This document shows positions 26,804 to 35,013 of a stretch of DNA of 64,000 bases, piece after piece. Under the pieces are notes generated by a model that worked only from the letters and a program-made list of their open reading frames with translations, had not been told where the DNA came from and did no database searches. Origin of the DNA: an uncultured Lachnospiraceae bacterium (GTDB lineage: Bacteria > Bacillota > Clostridia > Lachnospirales > Lachnospiraceae); assembly GCA_910580195.1 (NCBI GenBank), contig CAJTWA010000015.1, forward strand, positions 20,842 to 84,841. The letters are read 5' to 3'. Every line of letters starts with the position of its first letter. Position 1 is the first letter of the stretch. The translations under genes and the position numbers were made by a program.

Positions 26804-26873
26804 TATCCCCGATACGGGCGGGAGAACCTACGCTTGGAATCGGATGAGGAAGAAAACCTGTGATATCCCCAAT
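26780..26873. repeat. Duplicated 3' end of the response-regulator gene
   Basis: The gene's final codons and stop plus flank (GAAGAAAACCTGTGATATCC) at about 26791 recur 58 bp downstream at about 26849. The second copy is outside the gene. The rest of the 296-bp gap 26804-27099 has no gene. Confidence 0.75.
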
Positions 26874-27029
26874 GGGATGGCTTAGGCAAAGCGGGAACAG
26901 AACCTTAAAACTTCCGCAAGCCCCCTATAGCCGGATGTTCCGCTGCAGATATTTTCAGCAGGAATGGGGACGCACATTTGGAACTGGAAAATTTTAAGAA
27001 ATAACTAATTGTTTTTTTTCCTCTTATTG

Positions 27030-27059
27030 TTTACAATAGGATTGGTATTTTATTACAAT
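27030..27059 (+). promoter_or_regulatory. Possible promoter of the deacetylase gene
   Basis: TTTACA, an 18-nt spacer and TACAAT lie 40 nt upstream of the ATG at 27100. Spacing is one above the optimum. Confidence 0.4.
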
Positions 27060-27099
27060 GATACCGGAATAATTTTTAAAATGAAGGGTTGAAGCAATT

Positions 27100-28209
27100 A
27101 TGGACAACAGACAACGACAACGGCGCAGGCAGGAGCTGCAGCGGCAGCAGCACCAAAGAAGGCGCAGGAGGAGAAGGCGGCAGCAAGTGTACCGGGCACG
27201 CATACTGGTAGGCCTGATGCTGCTTGCCATCGTATTGACCGCAGGCATTGGCATCGGAAGCGCCGTCAAAAAATCTGCGGAACGCAAAGCCCAGCAGGAG
27301 CAGGAATTAAAGGAACAGGAAGAAGCAGCCGCAAAAGCGGAAAAAGAAAAAAAGGCAAAAGAACAGGAAGAAGCAGCCAAAAAGCAAGCAGAAGCGGAAA
27401 AAGAAGCAGCCAAAAAAAACTTTACGCTGGCTGACCTTGACAACCCGGAAGGGTTTGACACCCGGCCGACAGAACATGGCATTGCGCTGAACAATACGCA
27501 GATTGACATAAACGGGCTGGACACCACCGGGCTGGACTGGGGGCAAGGCGGGGACAAGGACGAGTGGAACCGCCCGGCCGGATGTTTGCAGTACCAAGAA
27601 AAATATGGGAAATACAATGCATATTTCATCAAGGACGAGCCGGAAAAGAAATTCATTTACTTAACCATTGACGAGGGATATGAATATGGCTGCTCCCCGC
27701 GGATTCTGGATACCTTAAAGGAAAAAAAGGTGCCTGCCGTATTCTTCGTAACAAAATCCTTTGCCGACCAGAACAATGATTTGGTGCAGCGGATGATTGA
27801 CGAGGGGCACGAGGTTGGCAACCACAGCGTTACCCACCCAGCCGGGGGGCTGTATTCCCAGACCATTGAGCAGCAGACCAATGAGGTAACTGGGCTGCAC
27901 GATTACATCAAGAACCAGTTTGGGTATGAGATGCACCTCTTCCGCTATCCGGCCGGGAAGTTCAATGAGCAGTCCCTTGCCCTTTTAAACAACCTGAATT
28001 ACAAGACGGTGTTCTGGAGCTTTGCATATCTGGATTATGATGTGGAAAACCAGCCGGACACGGCGGAAAGCCTGCAGAAAATGATTGACTGCCTGCATCC
28101 GGGGGCGCTCTATTTGCTCCATGCGGAATCGGAAACGAATACGGCGGTGCTTGGGGATTTTATCGACCAAGCAAGGGCGCAGGGGTATGAATTTAAATTG
28201 TTCCAGTAA
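27100..28209 (+). CDS. Polysaccharide deacetylase, PdaA-like
   Basis: 369 residues. The first 30 are mostly Arg/Gln, followed by one membrane helix (residues 35-55) and an Ala/Glu/Lys coiled coil to about 105, so the catalytic domain is displayed outside. The deacetylase domain has YLTIDEGYEYG (metal Asp in a PdaA-like variant of TFDDG), the zinc pair in HEVGNHSVTHP, RYPAGKFN and LHPGALYLLHA. PdaA proteins make muramic delta-lactam in spore cortex, which suits a spore-former. Substrate remains an inference. Confidence 0.9.
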   Translation: MDNRQRQRRRQELQRQQHQRRRRRRRRQQVYRARILVGLMLLAIVLTAGIGIGSAVKKSAERKAQQEQELKEQEEAAAKAEKEKKAKEQEEAAKKQAEAEKEAAKKNFTLADLDNPEGFDTRPTEHGIALNNTQIDINGLDTTGLDWGQGGDKDEWNRPAGCLQYQEKYGKYNAYFIKDEPEKKFIYLTIDEGYEYGCSPRILDTLKEKKVPAVFFVTKSFADQNNDLVQRMIDEGHEVGNHSVTHPAGGLYSQTIEQQTNEVTGLHDYIKNQFGYEMHLFRYPAGKFNEQSLALLNNLNYKTVFWSFAYLDYDVENQPDTAESLQKMIDCLHPGALYLLHAESETNTAVLGDFIDQARAQGYEFKLFQ

Positions 28210-28217
28210 GGGAAAAT

Positions 28218-28263
28218 AAAGCTGCTGCACTTTTGGGAATCCCATTGGTGCAGCAGCTTTTTT
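28218..28263. terminator. Terminator between pdaA-like gene and prfC
   Basis: AAAGCTGCTGCAC pairs with GTGCAGCAGCTTT around a 17-nt loop, followed by a T run on the plus strand; the minus strand also reads into Ts. It separates two convergent genes and may serve both. Confidence 0.9.
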
Positions 28264-28277
28264 CCGGGCGTGCCTGT

Positions 28278-29867
28278 TTAATTCCTCCCAAATTCTGACA
28301 GCACCAATCCCTCGTTCCGGTCCAGAGTCATGCCTACGCTCCAGCTATTTACAAACAGGAGCAGGGGGTTGCCTTTCAAGTCTTGGACTTTCTTCATGTC
28401 GGAGGTACCCGTGAGTTTTTCCACGTCGATATCCTTATTTTCAATCCAGCGGATATGCTCGTAGGGGAGTTTTTCTAGGCGGATGTCCACGTTGTACTCA
28501 TTTTCCAGACGGTATTTGAGCACGTCAAACTGGAGGACGCCTACCACGCCTACGATAATTTCCTCCATCCCCCCATGGAATTCTTGGAAAATCTGGATGG
28601 CCCCTTCTTGGGCAATCTGGTTGACGCCTTTCACAAACTGCTTGCGCTTCATGGTGTCGATCTGCCGCACCCTTGCAAAATGTTCCGGGGCAAAAGTGGG
28701 AATCCCCTCAAAAGCAAATTTCTCCGGGGAGGCGCTGACAGTGTCCCCAATGGAAAAAATCCCCGGGTCAAACACCCCGATAATGTCCCCGGCATAAGCC
28801 TCCTCAATGATTTTCCGCTCCTGCGCCATCATCTGCTGGGGCTGGGAAAGGCGCATGGCCCGCCCGCCTTGGATATGGGTGACTTCCATGCCCGCTTCAA
28901 ATTTCCCGGAACAGATGCGCATAAATGCAATCCGGTCCCGGTGCGCCTTATTCATATTTGCCTGAATCTTAAATACAAAAGCGGAAAAATCCTTGGAAAA
29001 CGGATTGATTTCCCCGGTATCTGCCATCCGCGGCAGGGGCGGCGAAGTCATCTTCAGGAAATGCTGCAAAAAGGTTTCCACCCCGAAATTCGTCAGTGCA
29101 GAGCCAAAAAACACAGGGGACAGCTCCCCTTTTGACACCAGCTCCATGTCAAATTCTGCGCTTGCCCCGTCGAGGAGCTCCACTTCCTCCAGCAGCGTTG
29201 CCTTAAAATCTTCCCCAATTTCCGCCCCCAAGGATGGGTCGTCTATGGCAATGTCTTTTTCCAAGCCTTCCTTAGTGCCTTTTAAAGTATCGGAAAATGT
29301 CATGACTTTCTTGGTGTTCCGGTCATACACTCCCTTGAAATTTTTCCCGGAGCCAATGGGCCAGTTGATCGGGCAGGTGGCAATGCCCAGTTCTTTTTCA
29401 ATTTCATCCAGCAAATCAAAGGTGTCGTTCGCATCCCGGTCCATCTTATTGATAAAGGTGAAAATGGGGATATGGCGCATGACGCACACCTTGAATAATT
29501 TCCTCGTCTGGGCCTCCACGCCCTTGGAACCGTCGATTACCATGACGGCTGAATCCGCTGCCATTAAGGTCCGGTAAGTGTCCTCCGAGAAATCCTGATG
29601 CCCCGGCGTGTCTAAGATGTTGATGCAGTAGCCCCCGTAATTGAACTGCAGGACGGAAGAGGTAACAGAAATCCCCCTCTCCTTCTCAATTTCCATCCAG
29701 TCAGACACGGCATGGCGGGCGGTGGCTTTCCCTTTTACGGAACCGGCAAGGTTGATGGCCCCGCCGTAGAGCAGGAATTTTTCCGTCAACGTGGTTTTCC
29801 CGGCATCTGGGTGGGAAATGATGGCAAACGTCCTGCGTTTTTCAATCTCTTTTTCTAAATCTGGCAA
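28278..29867 (-). CDS. prfC: Peptide chain release factor 3
   Basis: GTPase that recycles RF1/RF2 from ribosomes. The likely start is TTG at 29867 (LPDLEKEIEKRRTFAIISHP), seven nt after GGAGG, giving 529 residues, the family length; no ATG fits. G motifs are HPDAGKTT, DTPGHQD and NKMD. The domain order GTPase, beta barrel and RF3 C-terminal domain is intact. Convergent with the deacetylase gene and downstream of pepF. Confidence 0.95.
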   Translation of the reverse strand: MPDLEKEIEKRRTFAIISHPDAGKTTLTEKFLLYGGAINLAGSVKGKATARHAVSDWMEIEKERGISVTSSVLQFNYGGYCINILDTPGHQDFSEDTYRTLMAADSAVMVIDGSKGVEAQTRKLFKVCVMRHIPIFTFINKMDRDANDTFDLLDEIEKELGIATCPINWPIGSGKNFKGVYDRNTKKVMTFSDTLKGTKEGLEKDIAIDDPSLGAEIGEDFKATLLEEVELLDGASAEFDMELVSKGELSPVFFGSALTNFGVETFLQHFLKMTSPPLPRMADTGEINPFSKDFSAFVFKIQANMNKAHRDRIAFMRICSGKFEAGMEVTHIQGGRAMRLSQPQQMMAQERKIIEEAYAGDIIGVFDPGIFSIGDTVSASPEKFAFEGIPTFAPEHFARVRQIDTMKRKQFVKGVNQIAQEGAIQIFQEFHGGMEEIIVGVVGVLQFDVLKYRLENEYNVDIRLEKLPYEHIRWIENKDIDVEKLTGTSDMKKVQDLKGNPLLLFVNSWSVGMTLDRNEGLVLSEFGRN

Positions 29868-29996
29868 AATAGTTCCTCCATTTCTTGCTAATATGTTATT
29901 TATCCTGAAAACTTGTGCGGCAACTTCTTTTTCAAATGGCAATTCCCTGTACCCCGGCGCACCCGAAATACAGACGCCGCCCCGAAACAGAAAATG

Positions 29997-31805
29997 TTAT
30001 ATCTGGCTGTACAGCTCTTCCATTTCCTGAATCAATGCGCCAAAGGCCTGCAGCGCTTCGGAAACCGGCTCTTTGGCCGTCATGTCCACCCCTGCGTCTT
30101 TTAACAAATCAATGGGGGATTTGCTGCACCCTCCTTTTAAGAAATTCAGGTAGCGTTCCACAGCCGGCTGCCCTTCTTCCAGGATCTTTTTGCTAAGTGC
30201 CATGGACGCAGCAAAGCTGGTTGCATATTGGTAGACATAAAAATTGTAGTAAAAATGCGGAATCCTTGCCCATTCAATGGCAATTTCCGGATCTACTGTT
30301 ACATCCTCCCCATGGTAGCGCACATTCAAATCATAATAAAGCTTCTTTAAGGATTCTGCCGTCAATGTTTTCCCTTGTTCCACCATCCCATGGGTCAGCA
30401 GCTCGAACTCTGCAAACATGGTCTGGCGGTAAAGGGTGCTGCGGAACTGGTGGAGGAAATGGTTGATTAAATACGCCCGTTTCTTCTTGTCCTTCGTGCG
30501 CTTCAAAAGGTAGTCCATCAGCAATGCTTCGTTGCAGGTGGAGGCTACTTCCGCCACAAAAATTTTGTATTCGCTGTCAAAAATATTGTTATTTTTGGCA
30601 GAATAATAAGAATGGAGGGCATGGCCCATCTCGTGGGCAAGGGTGAACTCGGAATCCAAGTTGTACTGGTAATTCATCAGCACATAGGGATGGGCAAGGT
30701 AGCACCCTGCGGAATATGCCCCGCTGCGTTTCCCTTCATTTTCATATTTGTCAATCCAGCGGTTTGCAAAGCCTTCCTTCAGCACCCGGACATAATCTTT
30801 CCCAAGGACCGCCAATGCCTCTGCGATTTCTTCCTGCGCCTGCCCGTAGGTGATTTTCCCAGTTTCCTGCGGGACCATGGGCACATAGACGTCATACATA
30901 TGAAGCTCATCTACCCCCAGCAGCTTTTTGCGCAAGGACATATATTTGTGCATGTAGTGCATGTTTTCGTGGACTGCTTCAATTAAATTGTAGTATACCT
31001 CTTTGGGCACATGGTTGGCGTCTACGGCCGCCTCCATGGAAGAATGGTATTTCCTTGCTTTTGCATAAAAGAAATTTGCTTTCGCCTTCCCTTCGTAAAG
31101 GGATGCAAATGTGTTTTTGTACTGCTCATACCGGGCGTAGTAGGCCTGAAAAGCTGCCCGGCGCACCGTAACGTCCCTGCTTTCCAGCAAGGGGACGAAC
31201 CGCCCGGCGCTGATTTTGACTGGCTCCCCGTCCTCCCCTTGGATGGTAGGGTTCTCAAAATCTGCATCCGTCAGGAGGCTGTAGGATTTCTCCACCGCCA
31301 TCCCCATTTCCCGTGAGGACGCCAAAAGCTCTTCCAGTTCCGGGGCAAGGGTGTGGGCTTTCAGCCTGCGCAAATCCTCAATGGCTGTCCGGTAGCTTAA
31401 AAGCTCTGGGGCGTCCTTGTAGCATTGCTGGATTTCCTCTTCCTCCATTGCGGTAATCCAAGCGTCCACTGGGGCTGTCCGGGTGGTTAAATTATGGTAA
31501 ATCCCCATCATTTTCCCGCTCAATGCTTGGAACGTATCATTTCCGGTGTCCACGTCCGCGCTCCGCTCGGAATAGCACAGGCACTTGTCCAAAAGGAGCA
31601 TGGCTTGTTCCAGCATTTGGAAATATTCCAGCAAATGCCCGCCGCTTGCGGTTACGTATTCCTTGGGAAACGCCCCAAGCTTTTCCACCATCTGCTCCAG
31701 CCTGCGGGCGTCCTCTAAAAACAATTCTATGGATGCATATAATTCTTCGGTTGCCCAAGTGTCTTCCTTGGGGACTTGGCTTCTTTTTAATAATTCTGCT
31801 GCCAT
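29997..31805 (-). CDS. pepF: Oligoendopeptidase F (M3B)
   Basis: Cytosolic zinc metallopeptidase that trims oligopeptides. 602 residues with the zinc motif HEMGHALHS (HExxH) around residue 387 and the downstream Glu in EVASTCNEALL; the ending VEQGKTLTAESL, then GGCSKSPIDLLKDAGVDM, is typical of PepF. The ATG at 31805 follows AGGAGG. A strong promoter and a hairpin leader precede it; both are duplicated further right. Confidence 0.95.
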   Translation of the reverse strand: MAAELLKRSQVPKEDTWATEELYASIELFLEDARRLEQMVEKLGAFPKEYVTASGGHLLEYFQMLEQAMLLLDKCLCYSERSADVDTGNDTFQALSGKMMGIYHNLTTRTAPVDAWITAMEEEEIQQCYKDAPELLSYRTAIEDLRRLKAHTLAPELEELLASSREMGMAVEKSYSLLTDADFENPTIQGEDGEPVKISAGRFVPLLESRDVTVRRAAFQAYYARYEQYKNTFASLYEGKAKANFFYAKARKYHSSMEAAVDANHVPKEVYYNLIEAVHENMHYMHKYMSLRKKLLGVDELHMYDVYVPMVPQETGKITYGQAQEEIAEALAVLGKDYVRVLKEGFANRWIDKYENEGKRSGAYSAGCYLAHPYVLMNYQYNLDSEFTLAHEMGHALHSYYSAKNNNIFDSEYKIFVAEVASTCNEALLMDYLLKRTKDKKKRAYLINHFLHQFRSTLYRQTMFAEFELLTHGMVEQGKTLTAESLKKLYYDLNVRYHGEDVTVDPEIAIEWARIPHFYYNFYVYQYATSFAASMALSKKILEEGQPAVERYLNFLKGGCSKSPIDLLKDAGVDMTAKEPVSEALQAFGALIQEMEELYSQI

Positions 31806-31813
31806 TTTGCGCT

Positions 31814-31927
31814 ACCTCCTGTTTTTGCAGCCCGCCGTTTGGGATACGGCGGGAATCGTCTGGCACATTATAGCATATTGGGGGATTGTTGTCACTTTTC
31901 ATTTTAAGAAATTTCCTTCTGCCGTCC
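31814..31927 (-). repeat. pepF promoter/leader, copy 1 of a ~114-bp duplication
   Basis: This segment, from the pepF ribosome site back through a CCCGCCG/CGGCGGG hairpin and a consensus promoter, recurs at 32891-33005 with only a few differences. Its order on the minus strand is promoter, hairpin, ribosome site. Confidence 0.9.
31867..31895 (-). promoter_or_regulatory. Sigma-A-type promoter of pepF
   Basis: On the minus strand GTGACA, a 17-nt spacer and TATAAT, about 62 nt upstream of the pepF ATG. A GC-rich hairpin (about 31831-31853) lies in the leader between promoter and ribosome site. Confidence 0.8.
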
Positions 31928-32072
31928 TCCCTGCTGAACAATATGCCAAATTTTTAGGTAACATATGGGCTGTTGCTGCAGGGTTTTCCCCCTATCCTCC
32001 ATCTGTAACAGGGCATAGAAAAAGCGTCTTCAGAAGACTCATTTCCTCCGTTGACGCTTCCCTAACCATCCT

Positions 32073-32669
32073 TTACATCAGATTAGCCAGATTTTCCATA
32101 GTCATGCATGGAACTTCCTGTTCCTGCCTTAACTGTTTATCATTTGTAAAAAACATGTCGCATCCGCTAGAGCGTGTTTGAAAATTGCTTTCTGCAAGAT
32201 GTTGTCCCAATTTGCATCAGGTTTTATGCTGGATTTCGGAGGTGTAGTGGGCTACATTGACGAAATTCAGCATGAAAGCTGGTGTGAAGTGGGGCGACAG
32301 ATTGCGGGAATGAATTTTCAAACACGCTCTAGCAACAGCAGCGGCAATCTGTAAAGCATCCATAGCCTTAAAATTCTTATACCGCCCCCTTATCTTTGCC
32401 CCCTGCTCTGCTATATTGGAATCAATGTCCACAACCTCCATGCCCATATATTCTATAAACTTTTTGAAGTTATCCGCAAATTCCATCTTACCGCTGCTAT
32501 ATGGGTACACAAGGTATTCTTCAATGGTAATGGCAGATGTTACAACTTTTATATTCTCCCTTATGCATTTTTCAAAAAACTTCTTTACGGAATCTTTATA
32601 CGGGGCGCTATTCTCCAGATAATAAATAATTGGAGCTGTATCAATAAATACACGCCTAAATTCTGTCAT
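32073..32669 (-). pseudogene. PIN-domain toxin gene interrupted by a MITE
   Basis: The minus-strand frame begins MTEFRRVFIDTAPIIYYLEN, a PIN ribonuclease start with its first catalytic Asp, continues through TSAITIEEYLVYP and KAMDALQIAAAVA, then enters the 160-bp element at 32170-32329 and stops inside it (32217). Beyond the element the same frame resumes as SGCDMFFTNDKQLR and ends at 32073. Removing the element with one TA joins AAVA to SGCDMFF exactly, giving a normal PIN protein of about 144 residues. As it stands the toxin lacks its C-terminal catalytic Asp (TND) and is probably inactive. It overlaps its antitoxin gene by 14 nt. Confidence 0.85.
32170..32329. mobile_element. 160-bp MITE with TA target duplication
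   Basis: Terminal inverted repeats GAGCGTGTTTGAAAATT and AATTTTCAAACACGCTC flank a 160-bp element bordered on both sides by TA. Further internal inverted segments (TGCTGGATTTC/GAAATTCAGCA) make it a long imperfect hairpin. It has no transposase gene. The TA target site is typical of elements mobilised by IS630/Tc1-mariner-like transposases. Inserted within the PIN gene. Confidence 0.85.
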
Positions 32670-32880
32670 TATCCCTCATCTCCCTAATATAGCTATCCGC
32701 ATCCTGCCCACGTTCCGTTGCCTGCATCACAAACTGTTCAAGGTCAACCTCGTGTTTTGTTTCCATCTCAGGCATCCCTAAAAGCCCGTTCACCCCCTGA
32801 ATAATCTGAACCACATAGCCCAGTTTATCTTCTGGCACTTTTTCCAGCATCCTGATTGCTTCCTGTCTGGCCGCTGTCAT
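32656..32880 (-). CDS. Antitoxin partner of the PIN-domain toxin
   Basis: 74 residues (MTAARQEAIRMLEKVPEDKL), with a middle section IIQGVNGLLGMPEMETK and an acidic C-terminus. It resembles small clostridial antitoxins that precede PIN genes, but no DNA-binding fold is certain. The ATG at 32880 follows AGGAGG at 11 nt; a GTG at 32892 is too close to the site. Its promoter and leader appear to be a copy of those of pepF. Confidence 0.75.
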   Translation of the reverse strand: MTAARQEAIRMLEKVPEDKLGYVVQIIQGVNGLLGMPEMETKHEVDLEQFVMQATERGQDADSYIREMRDNDRI

Positions 32881-32890
32881 AACAGAACAC

Positions 32891-33005
32891 ACCTCCTATT
32901 TTTTGCAGCCCGCCGTTTAGGATGTGGCGGGAATCGTCTGGCACATTATAGCATATTGGGGAATTGTTGTCACTTTTCATTTTAAGAAATTTCCTTCTGC
33001 CGTCC
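32891..33005 (-). repeat. pepF promoter/leader, copy 2, driving the antitoxin
   Basis: Nearly identical to 31814-31927, including the ribosome site, GC-rich hairpin and promoter. It is positioned in the same relation to the antitoxin gene as copy 1 is to pepF. Confidence 0.9.
32945..32973 (-). promoter_or_regulatory. Promoter of the PIN toxin-antitoxin genes (duplicated)
   Basis: GTGACA, 17-nt spacer, TATAAT on the minus strand, the same boxes as in front of pepF. Confidence 0.75.
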
Positions 33006-33121
33006 CTGTTGCTGCTTGCCAAGGACGTATTAATCATTTTTCATTACTTTTTCTTGATTTTCCCTGTTTTCCATGCCCTAAGCCATTACGCTGCTATTTT
33101 GATATTAAATTTTTTTACCGA

Positions 33122-33568
33122 TTACGCTAATTGCATAACCTCGGCTTCAAGCTCTTTTAATTCTTCAAGTGGTAATGACGGAATATAATCCGCAATTTCT
33201 TCCAATGACATTTTACCTTTCCTTATCATTCTTTCTGCGGTTTCCCTGTCTGCGTCATGCCTTTCGCTTCTGATAAATGATTTCATTATCTGTTCTTGAT
33301 CAAATAAACCCATCATAATCGTCACAACCTCCAGAATCATCAATTTGTTGTTGGCAATAAAGCCTAAGTCATTATATAAGTTGTCAGTCAGTACATTTTC
33401 TATTGTGATGTCAGTAAGTGAGTCCTCAGTTGCTGTATGATCTTCTGGGTGGAGGGTTTTATACAGCATTAATAGATAACTCTTATTTTGGAAAAGGTCA
33501 AGGAATACGCTGTTTTTTGCGGTACGCTTTGCCTTGGCTCCCTCTATTTGCTTTGTACCGTCCTGCAC
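33122..33568 (-). pseudogene. Rpn-type nuclease/putative transposase with internal deletion
   Basis: The N-terminal part (KNSVFLDLFQNKSYLLMLYK, then SLTDITIENVLTDNLYNDLG, then FIANNKLMIL) matches the start of Rpn/PD-(D/E)XK-type proteins common in Lachnospiraceae, and the C-terminal part (EEIADYIPSLPLEELKELE) matches their end. The expected middle, including the VEAQ-type catalytic segment after KLMIL, is missing: KLMIL runs straight into EVVTIMMGLFDQEQIMKSF. The frame is open, so the deletion was in frame. The likely start is GTG at 33568 after GAGG; upstream codons to 33652 are open too. Probably non-functional as a nuclease. Confidence 0.7.
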
Positions 33569-33679
33569 TTTAACACCTCGCTCCCTAAAAATCTGTAGCA
33601 CAAGATACGATATATCCTGCTCCTGCCACACTTCAATTATACAAAAAAACACCTGCCTTTACAATAATATAAAAGCATA

Positions 33680-33708
33680 TTGAAAAACATTTTTGTATAT
33701 GCTAAAGT
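33680..33708 (+). promoter_or_regulatory. Convergent promoter at peptide locus A
   Basis: TTGAAA, 17-nt spacer, TAAAGT. It directs transcription to the right, into the hairpin at 33730-33767 and antisense to the peptide remnant. A similar promoter sits at the same place in locus B. Confidence 0.5.
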
Positions 33709-33729
33709 CCACGTTGATGAAAGAACGAA

Positions 33730-33767
33730 TCCCTAAACTGTATTGCAGTACAGTTTAGGGATTCTTC
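33730..33767. terminator. Long hairpin at peptide locus A
   Basis: GAATCCCTAAACTGTA pairs with TACAGTTTAGGGATTC around a short loop. T-rich tracts follow on both strands, so it could end both the peptide mRNA (minus) and the convergent transcript (plus). Equivalent hairpins mark loci B and C. Confidence 0.7.
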
Positions 33768-33799
33768 TCTACTTTTATACTGGCAAAGCGCCCAGTAGG

Positions 33800-33883
33800 T
33801 TATTTGTAGCCCTTATCATTGCTGCCTAACCATTTGATGATGTAGTGGCAAGCTGCATCAGCCGCAACAACGGTAAAAAATAA
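33800..33883 (-). pseudogene. Remnant of small hydrophobic peptide gene (locus A)
   Basis: The minus strand encodes FFTVVAADAACHYIIKWL then GSNDKGYK and a stop, aligned with the intact peptide of locus B (FLAAVLGGVACHYIIKWL then DGDGKGNR). No ATG with a ribosome site lies upstream in this frame, so the 5' part appears lost. The flanking hairpin and convergent promoter are retained. Confidence 0.55.
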
Positions 33884-33917
33884 AAACCTGCAAATGCAAT
33901 ATGCACAGATACACCTG

Positions 33918-34316
33918 CTACCTGCACCCATTCCGCTCCTCATAATACTGTGCAACCAGCCGTATGGTTTCTTCATCTACTTTATGCTCCTTAGAAATCT
34001 CTTCCACAGATTTCCCCTGCGTGCAATATTCCCTGTAAACAAGCGCAGCCATTTCACAAGCCTGTACAATCAGGGCTACCACCAGTTCCCGGAAAAGATT
34101 TGTATATTCCAAAACCTCCGGGCTTACCTGCGCATTAGAATCCCACATTGCTTTTCCTTCTTCCTCCAATCCATCTTCTCTCAGGCTTTCCTTGATAAAA
34201 TCCCGCAGGGTTTCCTGTTCCATCTGCGGCAGGCGTGCATAGAGCCAGATGATTTCTATGGATTTTAAGGGCATATTGGATGGGAGCGGCGGCAATTGGA
34301 TGTAATTTGTTTTCAT
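33918..34316 (-). CDS. Hypothetical protein with possible C-terminal HTH
   Basis: 132 residues, not recognised. The ATG at 34316 follows GGGAACC. The N-terminus is Pro-rich and hydrophobic; the C-terminus (GKSVEEISKEHKVDEETIRL) could form a helix-turn-helix. It is divergent from the small ribbon-helix-helix gene at 34480, with a short regulatory gap between them. Confidence 0.55.
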   Translation of the reverse strand: MKTNYIQLPPLPSNMPLKSIEIIWLYARLPQMEQETLRDFIKESLREDGLEEEGKAMWDSNAQVSPEVLEYTNLFRELVVALIVQACEMAALVYREYCTQGKSVEEISKEHKVDEETIRLVAQYYEERNGCR

Positions 34317-34392
34317 TTTTTCGGTTCCCTTTCTTTTACATTTTCATAATTTACTGTCTGTTTCCTTATTTTTTCTTCTCTTATAATATAGA

Positions 34393-34404
34393 GTGATATC
34401 ACTT
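34393..34404. promoter_or_regulatory. Palindromic operator candidate
   Basis: The perfect palindrome AGTGATATCACT, followed by AAGTGA eight nt further on, lies in the divergent gap 34317-34479, next to a TATAAT-like box at 34382. Ribbon-helix-helix repressors typically bind such short palindromes, and one is encoded just downstream. Confidence 0.4.
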
Positions 34405-34479
34405 AACTGTCAAGTGAATGTATATATTTTCAATACATTGGTTTATCATATACCTATCTACAAAACGGAGGAACATGGT

Positions 34480-34659
34480 ATGGCAACAAATAAACGTGTA
34501 TTCACATTACGCTTAGAAGATGAGGTATTTGATAAGATAGGCGTTCTGGCAACAAAAGAACACCGTTCCATGACAAACTATATTGAGTATGTGCTTATGA
34601 AACATTTGGAAGAAATGGAGAAAGAACATCCTACCCTTCAACCTAAAGATGATAAATGA
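34480..34659 (+). CDS. Small Arc-type ribbon-helix-helix protein
   Basis: 59 residues from the ATG at 34480, eight nt after GGAGG. FTLRLEDEVFDKIGVLATKE, then HRSMTNYIEYVLMKHLEEME, fits the Arc/CopG beta-helix-helix DNA-binding fold. There is no adjacent toxin gene on the same strand, so an orphan repressor or former antitoxin are both possible. Confidence 0.7.
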   Translation: MATNKRVFTLRLEDEVFDKIGVLATKEHRSMTNYIEYVLMKHLEEMEKEHPTLQPKDDK

Positions 34660-34864
34660 ATGTACACTTATCCTTGGTTGGTGCCAGATAAGAATAAAAT
34701 ATAAAAAAATTTTTCGGAAAATAAAGACATAAATTAAGAAAATTAGCTACCGGAGAAACCATCCTGCAGCAATGTCTGCAAATATCGCGGATATCGGATT
34801 GTATCAGCCACAATCCCAGCCATAAAGTTTTTTAAGAAAAAATGGAAAACTCAAAAAATGTATC

Positions 34865-34893
34865 TTGCAATTAGAATTTGCATATGCTATAAT
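34865..34893 (+). promoter_or_regulatory. Convergent promoter at peptide locus B
   Basis: TTGCAA, 17-nt spacer, TATAAT: near-consensus. It points rightward into the hairpin at 34939 and on into the 3' part of the peptide gene, so its RNA would be antisense to the peptide mRNA. The stretch 34660-35013 holds this promoter and hairpin and no gene of its own. Confidence 0.65.
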
Positions 34894-34938
34894 ACCAGTA
34901 GGCGAAAAAGATGCAAAAGTTCCATGTGAACAAAGAAT

Positions 34939-34981
34939 GAAATCCCCGAACCGTGTTGGGCCACAGTTCTGGGATTCTTCT
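34939..34981. terminator. 3' hairpin of peptide locus B
   Basis: AATCCCCGAACCGTG pairs imperfectly with CACAGTTCTGGGATT, followed by a T-rich stretch on the plus strand. It lies 3' of the peptide gene and 3' of the convergent promoter. Confidence 0.55.
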
Positions 34982-35013
34982 TTTCTTTTTATAGCGGCAA
35001 AGCACCCGCTAGG

